A stretch of 64,000 nucleotides of DNA from Pseudomonas entomophila (GCF_029193575.1 NZ_JARGCS010000056.1:558001-622000), one strand, 5' to 3'; shown: positions 1-8,680, numbered from the stretch's first letter. Program-made: numbers and translations. The notes: generated by a model not told the origin, from the letters alone.

Positions 1-533
1 TTGGTGGGCTCGTCGAGCAGCAGCAGGTCGGACGGGCACATCAGCGCCTGGGCCAGGTTCAGGCGCATCCGCCAGCCACCGGAGAAGTCACCGACGCGGC
101 GGTCCATCTGCTCGGAGGTGAAGCCCAGGCCGGCCAGCAGCTTGCGCGCGCGGGCATCGGCGGTGTAGCCGTCGGCGCTGTCCAGCTCACTGTGCAGGCG
201 CGCCACGGCGTTGCCGTCGTGGGCCTGCTCGGCGGCGGCCAGCTCGGCCTGGACCTTGCGCAGGCGCAGGTCGCCGTCAAGCACGTAGTCCACGGCCAGG
301 CGCTCGAGGGTGTCGACCTCCTGGCGCATGTGCGCGATGCGCCAGTCGCCGGGGAGTTGGCAATCCCCGGCATCGGGCGACAGCTCGCCGCGCAGCAGGG
401 CGAACAGGCTGGATTTACCGGCGCCGTTGGCACCGATCAGGCCGGCCTTGTGACCGGCGTGCAGGGTCATCTCGGCGCCTTCTAGCAGGCGCTGGGGACC
501 ACGCTGTAAAGTGAGGTTGGATAGTCTGATCAT
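1..533 (-). CDS. ABC-F family ATPase, N-terminal part (cut by window edge)
   Basis: The visible 177 residues are the first ATP-binding domain of a duplicated ABC-F protein (YheS/Uup type). These are soluble ATPases without membrane segments that act on ribosomes. Walker A is GANGAGKS at residues 34-41, a Q-loop region follows, the signature is FSGGW at 150-154 and Walker B LLLDEPT ends at the window edge. The start ATG gives the typical MIRLSNLTLQRG opening. The second half lies outside the window. It is divergent from the TIGR02444 gene, with about 70 bp between the starts. The subfamily is uncertain, with YheS more likely than Uup from the N-terminus. Confidence 0.85.
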   Translation of the reverse strand, partial: MIRLSNLTLQRGPQRLLEGAEMTLHAGHKAGLIGANGAGKSSLFALLRGELSPDAGDCQLPGDWRIAHMRQEVDTLERLAVDYVLDGDLRLRKVQAELAAAEQAHDGNAVARLHSELDSADGYTADARARKLLAGLGFTSEQMDRRVGDFSGGWRMRLNLAQALMCPSDLLLLDEPT

Positions 534-602
534 GATGGTCGCGGAGTCTATCAGCTTCCGATTGGGCCACACAGGCCACTTGATCACTGGCGCGAGACGA
601 AC

Positions 603-1085
603 ATGCGAAGCGAACTGTGGAATCACGCCGTGGCCCTGTATGCCCGGCCGGGGGTCGAGGCAGCCTGCCTGGCGTTGCAGGCGCAGGGGGCGGATGTCTG
701 CCTGCTGCTCTGCGGCACCTGGCTGCAGGCGCGGCGAGTGCTGCCCGATGCCGGGCGTATCGATGTGCTGCGGGCGATCGCCGGCCCCTGGCAGGCTCGC
801 GTGGTGACGCCGTTGCGCGCACTGCGCCAGCAATGGCGCGCGGACGCCGCGCATGACCAGCAATGGGCGGTACTAAGGGAACAGTTGAAAAAGCTGGAAC
901 TGGACGCCGAGCGCACGTTGCTGGCAAGGCTGGAGGAGGTTGCGCAAGGATGGCCCGCGAGCCCGCAAGGGCCCACGGGTGACTGGTTGGCCTGGCTGGT
1001 GCCGGAGCCGACCTGCGACCACGACGCGCTGCATCAATTGCGCGTCGCGGCCACGGAGCTTCAGGACGCCGTGGACGGCGACTGA
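603..1085 (+). CDS. TIGR02444 family protein
   Basis: This 160-residue soluble protein resembles the TIGR02444/DUF2390 family of unknown function found in pseudomonads. It opens with a helical region (LWNHAVALYARPGVEAACLALQ) followed by a hydrophobic VCLLLCGTWL segment that is too short and polar-flanked to be a convincing membrane helix. It is convergent with algP and their 3' ends overlap by 25 bp. Family assignment rests on the characteristic N-terminal pattern and on its position next to algP and an ABC-F gene. No biochemical role can be inferred. Confidence 0.75.
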   Translation: MRSELWNHAVALYARPGVEAACLALQAQGADVCLLLCGTWLQARRVLPDAGRIDVLRAIAGPWQARVVTPLRALRQQWRADAAHDQQWAVLREQLKKLELDAERTLLARLEEVAQGWPASPQGPTGDWLAWLVPEPTCDHDALHQLRVAATELQDAVDGD

Positions 1086-2155
1086 GCCGGGGTGCTGGCC
1101 GGGGCCGACGGTGCCGCAGCGGGCGCGGTCGATTGGGCTGCCGGGGCCGGGGTGCTGGTTGCAGGCGCGGCGGGTTTGGCGGAGGCGGGCTTGGCAGCCG
1201 GTTTGGCCGCTACCGGTTTGGCAGCCGGTTTGGCCGCTACCGGTTTGGCAGCGGCAGGCTTGGCAGCGGGCTTGGCCGCTACCGGCTTGGCGGCGGCGGG
1301 CTTGGCAGCCGGTTTCGCAGCAGCGGGCTTGGCCGGGGCCTTCACGGCGGTCGGCTTGGCTGCAGGCTTCGCAGCCGCTGGCTTGGCCGGGGCCTTCACG
1401 GCAGTCGGCTTGGCTGCAGGCTTCGCAGCCGCTGGCTTGGCCGGGGCCTTCGAGACGGCCGGCTTGGCCGCAGGCTTCGCAGCCGCTGGCTTGACCGGGG
1501 CCTTCGAGGCGGCAGGCTTGGCCGCAGGCTTCGCAGCAGCGGGCTTGGCAGCTGGCTTCGCGGCGGCCTTGGCGGGCACCTTGGCAGCAGCCGGTTTGGC
1601 GGCAGGCTTGGCAGCTGGCGCTTTTGCGGGTGCTTTGGCAGCCGGTTTGGCAGCGGCTTTAGCGGCAGCGGCCTTGACCGGGGCCTTGGCGGCAGCCTTC
1701 ACCGCCGGTTTAGCGGCAGGCTTGGCAGCAACTTTCGCAGCCGGTTTCGCAGCGGCTCGCAGACCCAGCGCCTTCCCAGCGGCTTCACGCACCTTGCCAA
1801 CACCCTGGGCCAGTTTCAGGCTTTCCTGGGCATCGCGCTTGAGTTGCTGAATATAGGTGCGGGTTTGGGTCTGACGGTCCTTGAGAGAGTCGAGCAAAGT
1901 TTCAAGTTCGCCGATGGCGTCCTTGGCCTTGGCCTGGGCCTTGGCTTTGCCGGCCTTGGCGGCGTCTTGCAACTTCAGGCGGGCGTTGTGCAGTTTCTCC
2001 TGCGCCTTGCCACGTTGTTTTTCCAACTTGGCCAGCAGTTTCTCCGCATCCGCCAGCGCTTGGGAGCAGGCATCTTCCAAATGTTCGAGCAGGCTACCGG
2101 AAAGTTGCTGGAGCAGGTGCAAAGGCGTACTGACTGGCTTCTTTTTGGCCGACAT
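1061..2155 (-). CDS. algP: AlgP-like histone H1-type DNA-binding protein
   Basis: This 364-residue protein has two parts. Residues ~1-145 are helical and charged (TPLHLLQQLSGSLLEHLED, then a coiled coil LLAKLEKQRGKAQEKLHNARLKL). Residues ~145-345 are a Lys/Ala/Pro tail of KPAA and APAKPAA repeats that resembles eukaryotic histone H1. P. aeruginosa AlgP (AlgR3) has the same architecture and binds DNA non-specifically, modulating alginate genes. A strong Shine-Dalgarno AGGAGGT sits just upstream of the ATG. The tail is encoded by imperfect 54-bp repeats, so length differences between strains are expected. The tail ends SPSTAS within the 3' end of the convergent TIGR02444 gene. Confidence 0.9.
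   Translation of the reverse strand: MSAKKKPVSTPLHLLQQLSGSLLEHLEDACSQALADAEKLLAKLEKQRGKAQEKLHNARLKLQDAAKAGKAKAQAKAKDAIGELETLLDSLKDRQTQTRTYIQQLKRDAQESLKLAQGVGKVREAAGKALGLRAAAKPAAKVAAKPAAKPAVKAAAKAPVKAAAAKAAAKPAAKAPAKAPAAKPAAKPAAAKVPAKAAAKPAAKPAAAKPAAKPAASKAPVKPAAAKPAAKPAVSKAPAKPAAAKPAAKPTAVKAPAKPAAAKPAAKPTAVKAPAKPAAAKPAAKPAAAKPVAAKPAAKPAAAKPVAAKPAAKPVAAKPAAKPASAKPAAPATSTPAPAAQSTAPAAAPSAPASTPAQSPSTAS
1332..1547. repeat. 54-bp tandem repeats inside algP
   Basis: Four consecutive units start at about 1332, 1386, 1440 and 1494 with the shared core GCCGGGGCCTTC and its variants. Each encodes an 18-residue block of AKPAA/VKAP type in the AlgP tail. Shorter KPAA-coding repeats extend over about 1185-1760. 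The in-frame period means gain or loss of a unit would keep the reading frame. Confidence 0.8.
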
Positions 2156-2379
2156 GGCTTACCTCCTGGCTGACGAGATTGCGGCTCATACTATGCTTCT
2201 GCTGCTACCGCCGCTAGGGCATGTTGACAGTATTGTTTGCGCCGCGTTGCATGCCTGGGCAAAGTTGTTATCTTGCAGCTCGGTGCAAGTGTAGTTCGCC
2301 AATAAATCGCTGCTGATATTTACGCATTGCACGGCAACGAACGCTGGCATACTTCGCGCTTCCGTCGCAGGAGTTGATC

Positions 2380-3045
2380 GTGCCTCGTTATCTGATACTC
2401 GGCCTGTGCTTGTTGGCACCCCACACCCTCGCCGCCACCGACGCCCCGCCCGCCAACGACCAGGACCTGGCCTACAGCCTGGGCTCCAGCCTGGGCGAGC
2501 GCCTGCGCCAGGAGGTGCCGGGCCTGCAGCTCGATGCCCTGGTGGAAGGCCTGCGCCAGGCCTATCAGGGCCAGCCACCGCGCATCGACCGCACGCGCAT
2601 GCAAGCCATCCTCGCCCAACACGAAGCCCAGGCGAATGCCGCCGCGCAACAGGCCGAGGTAGAGAAACTGCAAGCCGCCGAGAAGCGCTTCATGGCCAAT
2701 GAACGCGCCCGCACCGGTGTGCATGAACTGGCCGGGGGCGTGCTCTACAGCGAGCTGGCCAGCGGCAGCGGCGCGCAGCCCGGCACGGGCGGCAAGGTGC
2801 AGGTGCGCTACGTGGGTAAATTGCCGGATGGCTCGGTGTTCGACCAGAACCAACAACCCCAGTGGTTCAGCCTGAACTCGGTGATCGAAGGCTGGCAGGT
2901 GGCGTTGCCGAAGATGAAGGCGGGGGCCAAGTGGCGGGTGGTGATCCCCTCGGCGCAGGCCTATGGGGCGGAGGGTGCCGGCGACTTGATCGCGCCGTAC
3001 ACCCCGCTGGTGTTCGAGATCGAATTGCTGGCGGTCGGGCCCTGA
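2380..3045 (+). CDS. Periplasmic FKBP-type peptidyl-prolyl isomerase
   Basis: The 221-residue product begins with a signal peptide (PRYLILGLCLLAPHTLA). A helical N-terminal domain of FkpA/Mip type (DQDLAYSLGSSLGERLRQE) covers residues ~28-110, and an FKBP domain follows (VQVRYVGKLPDGSVFDQN, VIEGWQVALPKMKAGAKW, LVFEIELL). It should accelerate cis-trans proline isomerisation during folding in the envelope. I chose the GTG at 2380 because GCAGGAG lies 6 nt upstream; an in-frame TTG at 2374 would overlap that site. Its stop is only 2 bp from the stop of the convergent algQ gene. The FKBP-algQ pairing is conserved in Pseudomonas. Confidence 0.88.
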   Translation: MPRYLILGLCLLAPHTLAATDAPPANDQDLAYSLGSSLGERLRQEVPGLQLDALVEGLRQAYQGQPPRIDRTRMQAILAQHEAQANAAAQQAEVEKLQAAEKRFMANERARTGVHELAGGVLYSELASGSGAQPGTGGKVQVRYVGKLPDGSVFDQNQQPQWFSLNSVIEGWQVALPKMKAGAKWRVVIPSAQAYGAEGAGDLIAPYTPLVFEIELLAVGP

Positions 3046-3047
3046 CC

Positions 3048-3518
3048 TCAGGCCTGCACGGCGCCTTCTTCCTTGTGCGCGGTATGCAGCACTTCGATCA
3101 GGCAGTCTTCCAGTTCGAAGCGCTCGTGCAGCAGGCTGCCCAGCTTGCCGAGTTTCTCGGCGAAGCGCTCGGTGTCGGTGCACTCGCCCTTTTCGCAGTG
3201 ATCGTTGAAGGCCAGGGCGATCTGCGTGCTTTCATCGATGCGCGGGTTGATCTGTGTGGCCAGCTCAAGGCCGCGGGTATCACCAAACGCCTTGGCCTCA
3301 CTGACCAGTTGCTCGCTGACCTCGAAATGCCAGGCCGACACGTAGTCGACCAGCACCGCGCAAAAGTCGCGATTCTGGTCCTTGTCGGCGAAGGCCGGCT
3401 TGGCATCGCGCAAGGCGCGGAACGCTTGTACCAGCTCCTGGCGCTCCTGCAGCCAGCGGTCGATCAGCTTGTGAACCCCGCCCCACCGTTCCTGAGCGTT
3501 CTGGCAACTATCGAGCAT
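3048..3518 (-). CDS. algQ: Anti-sigma-70 factor AlgQ/Rsd
   Basis: This 156-residue all-helical protein of the Rsd/AlgQ family binds region 4 of the housekeeping sigma factor. In P. aeruginosa it influences alginate, siderophore and stationary-phase gene expression. Diagnostic segments are MLDSCQNAQERWGGVHKLID at the N-terminus and AWHFEVSEQLV in the middle. The length matches the family (~160 residues). The ATG chosen is preceded by GGGAAGAG; an upstream in-frame extension carries no family similarity. It forms part of the algP-FKBP-algQ-dsbB cluster. Confidence 0.92.
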   Translation of the reverse strand: MLDSCQNAQERWGGVHKLIDRWLQERQELVQAFRALRDAKPAFADKDQNRDFCAVLVDYVSAWHFEVSEQLVSEAKAFGDTRGLELATQINPRIDESTQIALAFNDHCEKGECTDTERFAEKLGKLGSLLHERFELEDCLIEVLHTAHKEEGAVQA

Positions 3519-3753
3519 GGCAATCTCTTCCCTATCTGGGTAGATGCCGCTGCACCTCGCACCACAACTCCGCGGCACAAAGGTGACATCAGCAGGACGG
3601 CATCGAGCAGTTGTGTTTTCGGTATCCGTGCAGGGGAGATTATTCCCGTGCGTGCTGCCCATCAAGGTACGCAGTGGACTAAGTTCATACAAGCGTTTTG
3701 ATGCCCGCGCGAGGGACCATTGGTCGTGCAATGCGCTGGACGATTGCCCCGGA

Positions 3754-4260
3754 TCAACCCGTGCCGAGGTTGCGGAAACGATACGCCAGCAGGCGCGACA
3801 GGGGCAGCGCCGCCAGCAGCAGAAACGCCAGCAGGCTCCACTCGGGCAGGGTCAGGTCGAGGAAGCTCCAGGTAATCGAAACGCAGTCGGGGCCGCCGAC
3901 CAGCAATTGCCACAACACCTCGCGCCAGGGTTTCTGCAACACCTGCGCCAGCGACGCTGGGCACTCGGCGCTGGGCGACCACTCACCCTGCAGCCACACA
4001 TGGCGCGCCGCCAGCGCGGCACCGGCCATGGCGCACGCCAAGGCAAGCAGTCGGTAACGCCGCGTGGCCGACGGCGCTGGGCCATGGAGCACCGCTCCCA
4101 GGCACGCCAGTGCATACAGCGCGAGGAACAGTCGCTGGCTTTGGCAAAGGGGGCACGGCAGCAGGCCGATGCGCATTTCCAGGACGACCGAGCCCAACAG
4201 CACCGCCAGCGCCATGACGAAACCGAGAAAGGACAATCTGCGCAAGCGGGCCAGCGACAT
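3754..4260 (-). CDS. DsbB-family disulfide bond formation protein
   Basis: This 168-residue four-helix inner-membrane protein belongs to the DsbB family, which re-oxidises DsbA and passes electrons to quinones. The periplasmic cysteine pairs are present: CPLC at residues 36-39 and C100/C126 in the second loop. Hydrophobic segments lie at about 10-28, 42-60, 70-88 and 140-160. Its place between hemY and algQ matches the DsbB paralogue called dsbH or dsbB1 in P. aeruginosa rather than the dsbB linked to other loci. It has about 240 bp to hemY, containing a terminator, so it is probably transcribed on its own. Confidence 0.9.
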   Translation of the reverse strand: MSLARLRRLSFLGFVMALAVLLGSVVLEMRIGLLPCPLCQSQRLFLALYALACLGAVLHGPAPSATRRYRLLALACAMAGAALAARHVWLQGEWSPSAECPASLAQVLQKPWREVLWQLLVGGPDCVSITWSFLDLTLPEWSLLAFLLLAALPLSRLLAYRFRNLGTG

Positions 4261-4450
4261 GGACGATGAGATTTCCGGTGTGGGTGATATGGCTTGAAAC
4301 GGTAGAGGAAAGACCCGCTTTGTTTCAAGGCGCTACCACACAGACAAGTCGCTGATTAACAACGAAGCTTTCCTAAATCACGTAGGAATTATCCTGGCGA
4401 CAAACACAACAACTTAACTTTCCTACGCGTGGTCAAAATCACAGCAACGA

Positions 4451-4494
4451 CAAGCCCCGTTTGCACACCTTGGGCGGTACGCAAACGGGGCTTG
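4451..4494 (-). terminator. Terminator-like hairpin after hemY
   Basis: A perfect 14-bp inverted repeat, CAAGCCCCGTTTGC at 4451-4464 and GCAAACGGGGCTTG at 4481-4494, lies just past the hemY stop. Read on the minus strand it is followed by a modest T-rich stretch. It most likely ends the hemCDXY transcript. Confidence 0.65.
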
Positions 4495-4499
4495 TTCGA

Positions 4500-5738
4500 T
4501 CAAGCGTGAACGCCTTCCGGCAGCGGCAATGCGAGCAGGCGCTCGTCGAGCAGGCCCAGGCCCTCCTGGAACAGCTGATTGCTGCGCTCGGTTTCGCCGA
4601 GCCCCGCCAGCAGCCGCGCCAGTTCGGCGCAAGCCTCGGGGTTGCGCTCCATGCGCAGGCTGCTTTCCAGGTAGTCGCGCGCTTTGCCCCATAGACGGTT
4701 CTGCAGGCTCAAGCGGCCGAGGGTCAGCAGCAGGCTCGGGTCCTGGGGGTGGTCCTTGAGCCAGCCTTCGGCAGTTTGCAGCTGGCGCGCCGGGTCATCA
4801 CCGCGCACCAAGCCATACAAACGCGCCAGGTGGCTTTCGTACTGGCGCTTGAGGGCGGCACGCAGCACCTGCTCGGCCTCGCCCTGGGCCCCAACCTGGC
4901 GCAGTTGCTCGGCATAGGCCAGCACCAGTTGCGGCTCCTGGCGCTGGGCCGAGGTCAGTTGCTGCCAAGCGCGCTCCAGGGCTTGCCGCGCGGCCTGCGG
5001 CGCCTCGCCACGGGTGCTTGCCAGGGTCAGGTTCTGGCCCCAGGCGCGCTGCTCCAATTCGGCCAGTTCGTTGCCCGGCAACACCTTGTGCTTGCGCAGG
5101 TCAGGCAGCAGGCGGATCAGCGCCGGCCAATCACCCCGCTCGCGGTGCAGGCGCTGCAACAGGCGCAACACCTGGGCGTTGTGTGGGTGACGGTCGTGCA
5201 TGGCCAGCAGCGTGTCCAAGGCACCGTCACTGTCACCACGATCCATCTGCAACTGAGCGTGGGTCAGGGCGATGGCCAGCTCGGCCTGGGGCTGGCGCTC
5301 CAGGGCGCGCTCCAGCAAGTTGTCGCTCTCCTCGGTGCGGCCCAGTTCGTTGGCCGCGCGGGCAGCGCCGAGGTAGTACAGCAACGGCTGGCGCTCGGCT
5401 TCGGCGGCGCGGTGCAGGTGGCGCTGGGCACTGGCCCAGCGGCCTTCGGCGAGGTCCAACTGGCCTTGCTCGAGGGCGATGCGCGTGCGCCGGCTGCGGT
5501 TGCGCCGCGACCAGGGGTTGACCACGCCGGTGGAAGCCAGCACCAGGCCGACCAGGTAGCGCAACAGCCACAGCGCCAGCACCAGCGCCAGCAGCACGCC
5601 CAGCGCCGCCCACAACCCCGACTGGTAGCGGAAGCCACCATAGGCGATCAGCACGTAGCCGCTGTGCTTGGCGATGGCGATGCCCAGCGCCGCGGCGATG
5701 ACGATCGCCAGCACCGCCAGCAGGTAGACGCGCTTCAT
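4500..5738 (-). CDS. hemY: Heme biosynthesis-associated TPR protein HemY
   Basis: This 412-residue inner-membrane protein has two N-terminal transmembrane helices (residues ~5-22 and ~42-68) and a cytoplasmic tetratricopeptide region (for example RWASAQRHLHRAAEAE, LERALERQPQAELAIAL). It belongs to the proteobacterial HemY family encoded downstream of hemX. It is not the oxygen-dependent protoporphyrinogen oxidase also named HemY in Bacillus. Its exact role is unclear; it is thought to assist late porphyrin steps or organise the pathway at the membrane. The start overlaps the hemX stop by 4 bp (ATGA), a mark of translational coupling. Confidence 0.92.
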   Translation of the reverse strand: MKRVYLLAVLAIVIAAALGIAIAKHSGYVLIAYGGFRYQSGLWAALGVLLALVLALWLLRYLVGLVLASTGVVNPWSRRNRSRRTRIALEQGQLDLAEGRWASAQRHLHRAAEAERQPLLYYLGAARAANELGRTEESDNLLERALERQPQAELAIALTHAQLQMDRGDSDGALDTLLAMHDRHPHNAQVLRLLQRLHRERGDWPALIRLLPDLRKHKVLPGNELAELEQRAWGQNLTLASTRGEAPQAARQALERAWQQLTSAQRQEPQLVLAYAEQLRQVGAQGEAEQVLRAALKRQYESHLARLYGLVRGDDPARQLQTAEGWLKDHPQDPSLLLTLGRLSLQNRLWGKARDYLESSLRMERNPEACAELARLLAGLGETERSNQLFQEGLGLLDERLLALPLPEGVHA

Positions 5739-6850
5739 GGCTTGCCCCCTTCACCCTCGACCGGCAGGTGGCGGCGCTGGATGTACGCCTGCACCGCGGC
5801 CAGGCTCTCGGCCAAGTCCGGCACCACGACCGACACCGGCTGCTCGGCCAAGGCGTTGAGGCTGTCGAGCATGGCCTTGCTTTGCGGGTTGTCCGGGTTG
5901 AAGTTGGCCAGCAGCACGCTGCGGGCGTCGTCCAGGGCCTGGCTGTAGACCTTGGCCTCACCGTTGAGCGCGGCCCACTGGGCCTGTTCGAGGGTCAGGC
6001 TCAACGCCAGACGCAATTGGTTGAGCGACTGCCCGGCGAGCAACGGCCGCACGTTGTCGTCGGCATTGAACTCGATCTGGAAGTACTTGGAGATCTCCGC
6101 CCACCACTGCGACCAGCGGCTGGCGCCATCGCCGTCGGCGGTCAACGCGCCGAGGGCGTCGGCGTCGCTCTGGAACTCGGGCGACTGGGCGCTGAGTTGC
6201 TGGACCTGCTCGCGCTGGGCGGCGAGCTTGAGGAACAGGCCGGTGCGGTCCGGCTGCTGGGTGCTGTTGAGGGTCGCCAGGCTGCGCGCCAGTTGCTCGC
6301 GCGCGGCGAAGGCGCCAGGGTCGCTCTGCTCGCGAAGGATCTCGTCGGCGCCTTCGACCAAGGCCTTGGCGCTGTTGATGTCCTGCAACGCCGACAGGCG
6401 CAAGGTGGCCAAGCGCAGCAAGTGCTCGGCTTCGGCCAGGCGCCATTCCTTGCGGCTCTCGCCCAGCACGGTCTCCAGTCGCTGGCTCAGGCGTTGCTGG
6501 TCGCTCTGCAACTGGGCCACCAGGCGGCGGCGGTCTTCCAGTTCACTGGCTGCGGGCAGGCTGGCCAGTTGCGTGCCGAACTGCTGCTGACGCTGTTGCA
6601 AGGCTTCGGCGCGCTGGTTCAGCGCATCCAGGTGCTCGCCTTGGCCCTGTTCGTTGCCTTGCAACTGGCGCACCTGCCAGGCCCCCCAGCCGCCGATCGC
6701 CACCCCGGCGGCGCCGATCAGCAACGCCAGCAGGGCCAGGCCGTTGCCAGCGCGTTTCGGAGGTTGCGCGGGAAGCGCCTGGGTAGCACCCGGTTCCGGC
6801 GTTTCGCCTGCCACGGATCGTTCGTTGTTGGACAAGACAGTTTCGCTCAC
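5735..6850 (-). CDS. hemX: HemX, uroporphyrinogen-III C-methyltransferase-like membrane protein
   Basis: This 371-residue protein has a disordered acidic/Pro-rich N-terminus, one transmembrane helix (residues ~34-58, LALLALLIGAAGVAIGGWGAW) and a long helical periplasmic domain with coiled coil (LNQRAEALQQRQQQFG). The family is annotated as uroporphyrinogen-III C-methyltransferase, but it lacks a SAM-binding methylase domain, so enzymatic activity is doubtful. The GTG at 6850 is preferred because AAAGGATGG sits 5 nt upstream; an upstream in-frame ATG would read through the ribosome-binding site. It is third in hemC-hemD-hemX-hemY. Confidence 0.88.
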   Translation of the reverse strand: MSETVLSNNERSVAGETPEPGATQALPAQPPKRAGNGLALLALLIGAAGVAIGGWGAWQVRQLQGNEQGQGEHLDALNQRAEALQQRQQQFGTQLASLPAASELEDRRRLVAQLQSDQQRLSQRLETVLGESRKEWRLAEAEHLLRLATLRLSALQDINSAKALVEGADEILREQSDPGAFAAREQLARSLATLNSTQQPDRTGLFLKLAAQREQVQQLSAQSPEFQSDADALGALTADGDGASRWSQWWAEISKYFQIEFNADDNVRPLLAGQSLNQLRLALSLTLEQAQWAALNGEAKVYSQALDDARSVLLANFNPDNPQSKAMLDSLNALAEQPVSVVVPDLAESLAAVQAYIQRRHLPVEGEGGKP

Positions 6851-6893
6851 GTATCCATCCTTTGCATGGGGGCGCCGCAATCAGCTTAGCGCC

Positions 6894-7661
6894 TTAGGAG
6901 GCAGGTGCAGCGCTACGCTGCACGGCTGCCAGCAAGGCCGCGGCACTGGCGCCACGGCAATCCACAACCTGTCGGGCGCCTGCCGCCCTGGCCATTTCGG
7001 CGACCCGCGGGCTGGGCGCGAACAGCGTCAGCCCCGCCAGGCGCGGCCAATCCGCGCCGGCCAGCCGCCGCAGGTGTTCGAAACCCTGCCCACTGCTGAC
7101 CACCAGGCCATTGAGGCGTTCCCCTTCGACCCGACGCCTCAGGGTGCCGGCCGGGTAATCCGGCAGGCCACGGCGATACAGTTCCAGATAATCGACACTA
7201 GCACCTTGCTCCGCGAGACGCTCGGCAAGCAGTTCGCGCCCTCCCATCCCCCGGACGATCAAGACGCGCGCTGTAGGAAAGGCGATAGCCTCGCGCAGGA
7301 CAGATAGCTCAAGCAAGGCCTCGCTATCATCGCCTTCTGTAGGGAAAGTCGTATCCAGATGCGCGGCCTGAAGAACGCCCGCCGTCGCCGCGCCCACCGT
7401 GAACCAGCCGCGGGGCGGTGGCGTGAGGCCCGCTTCGGCCAGCCGCGCGAGCAGCAAGCGCGCCGCTGGCTTGCTCACCACGATGATCGCCTGGTACCCG
7501 GCCAAACCGGCCAATCGCGCCTGCCCGGCGGCGTCCAGGGCCAGCGGTTCGATCGCCAGCAACGGCAGGCTGCTGCTGGCGATACCCACTGCAGCGAGGC
7601 TGTGCGCCAGCACCGCGCACTCCTCTTCGGGGCGAGTCAGCAGCAGGCGCCAGCCGCTCAC
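6894..7661 (-). CDS. hemD: Uroporphyrinogen-III synthase
   Basis: This 255-residue enzyme closes linear hydroxymethylbilane with inversion of ring D to give uroporphyrinogen III, the branch point for heme, siroheme and cobalamin. The bilobal HemD fold is recognisable from the N-terminal LLLTRPEEECAVLAHSLAAVG, the middle GWFTVGAATAGVL and the C-terminal FAPSPRVAEMARAAG. Translation starts at a GTG that overlaps the hemC stop codon (GTGA), so the two are probably coupled. There are 43 bp to hemX. Confidence 0.93.
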   Translation of the reverse strand: MSGWRLLLTRPEEECAVLAHSLAAVGIASSSLPLLAIEPLALDAAGQARLAGLAGYQAIIVVSKPAARLLLARLAEAGLTPPPRGWFTVGAATAGVLQAAHLDTTFPTEGDDSEALLELSVLREAIAFPTARVLIVRGMGGRELLAERLAEQGASVDYLELYRRGLPDYPAGTLRRRVEGERLNGLVVSSGQGFEHLRRLAGADWPRLAGLTLFAPSPRVAEMARAAGARQVVDCRGASAAALLAAVQRSAAPAS

Positions 7662-8599
7662 GGGTGGCCGGCCTCGCCATAGACAGCCTTGAGAATCGCC
7701 TCGGCGCCCTGGCCGAGCAGGTCTTGCGCGACCTGAACGCCCAGCGCTTCAGCGCTGCCACGCGGCGCTCGCGCCTCGGCCACCAGCAAGGTGCCGCCAT
7801 TGGGCTGGCCCACCAGGCCGCGCAGCCACAGTTGCTCGCCTTCGAGCACGGCATAACACGCGATCGGCACTTGGCAGCCACCGTTGAGGTGCTTGTTCAG
7901 GGCACGCTCGGCCATCACGCGGTCGGCGGTATCGAGGTGATTCAGGGGTGCCAGCAGGGCCTGGATCTCAAGGTCCGCACTGCGGCACTCGATGCCCACC
8001 GCGCCCTGGCCGCCGGCCGGAAGGCTGTCTTCGACACTGATGGAAGAGGTGATGCGGTCTTCGAAGCCAAGGCGGATCAAGCCGGCGGCGGCAAGAATGA
8101 TGGCGTCGTATTCGCCCGCGTCGAGCTTGGCCAGGCGCGTGTTGACGTTACCGCGCAGGAAGCGGATTTCCAGGTCCGGGCGACGCGCCAGCAACTGGGC
8201 CTGGCGGCGCAGGCTGGAAGTGCCGACGATGCTGCCGGCGGGCAGTGCGTCGAGGCTGGCGAAGCGGTTGGAAACGAAGGCGTCGCGCGGGTCTTCGCGC
8301 TCGCAGATGCAGTACAGGCCCAGGCCTTCGGGGAAGTCCATGGGCACGTCCTTCATCGAATGCACGGCAATGTCGGCTTCATTGTCCAGCAAGGCGGTTT
8401 CCAGTTCCTTGACGAACAGGCCCTTGCCGCCGATCTTCGCCAATGGCGCATCGAGCAGTTTGTCACCACGGCTGACCATCGGCACCAGGGTCACCACCAG
8501 GCCGGGGTGCGCATGCTCCAAGCGGGCCTTCACATAGTCGGCCTGCCACAGGGCCAGGGCACTTTTACGGGTGGCAATGCGGATTTCACGAGTGGACAT
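7658..8599 (-). CDS. hemC: Hydroxymethylbilane synthase (porphobilinogen deaminase)
   Basis: This 313-residue enzyme polymerises four porphobilinogen units into hydroxymethylbilane. Family signatures are IATRKSALALWQA at the N-terminus, GTSSLRRQAQLLARRPDL around residue 126, and the cofactor-attachment segment LNGGCQVPIACY. C242 in that segment is the residue that carries the dipyrromethane cofactor. It is the first gene of hemCDXY and has an extended -10 promoter candidate upstream. The separation from algR is about 80 bp. Confidence 0.96.
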   Translation of the reverse strand: MSTREIRIATRKSALALWQADYVKARLEHAHPGLVVTLVPMVSRGDKLLDAPLAKIGGKGLFVKELETALLDNEADIAVHSMKDVPMDFPEGLGLYCICEREDPRDAFVSNRFASLDALPAGSIVGTSSLRRQAQLLARRPDLEIRFLRGNVNTRLAKLDAGEYDAIILAAAGLIRLGFEDRITSSISVEDSLPAGGQGAVGIECRSADLEIQALLAPLNHLDTADRVMAERALNKHLNGGCQVPIACYAVLEGEQLWLRGLVGQPNGGTLLVAEARAPRGSAEALGVQVAQDLLGQGAEAILKAVYGEAGHP

Positions 8600-8629
8600 G
8601 GAACGCCCCAGGGCAGAGAAATGCCGTCG

Positions 8630-8638
8630 ATGATAACA
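8630..8638 (-). promoter_or_regulatory. Extended -10 promoter candidate for hemC
   Basis: On the minus strand the sequence TGTTATCAT matches the extended -10 form TGnTATAAT at 8 of 9 positions and lies 30 bp upstream of the hemC ATG. No good -35 hexamer is seen, which fits an extended -10 promoter. Confidence 0.45.
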
Positions 8639-8680
8639 GCTACCTCCCCCTTACCAGCAGACCTGGGTCATGCAGGCCCG

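Noticed and set aside
1092..1850. 252-codon Gly/Leu/Ala repeat protein opposite algP
   Set aside because: It is the mirror of KPAA codons on the other strand; no ribosome-binding site or family similarity.
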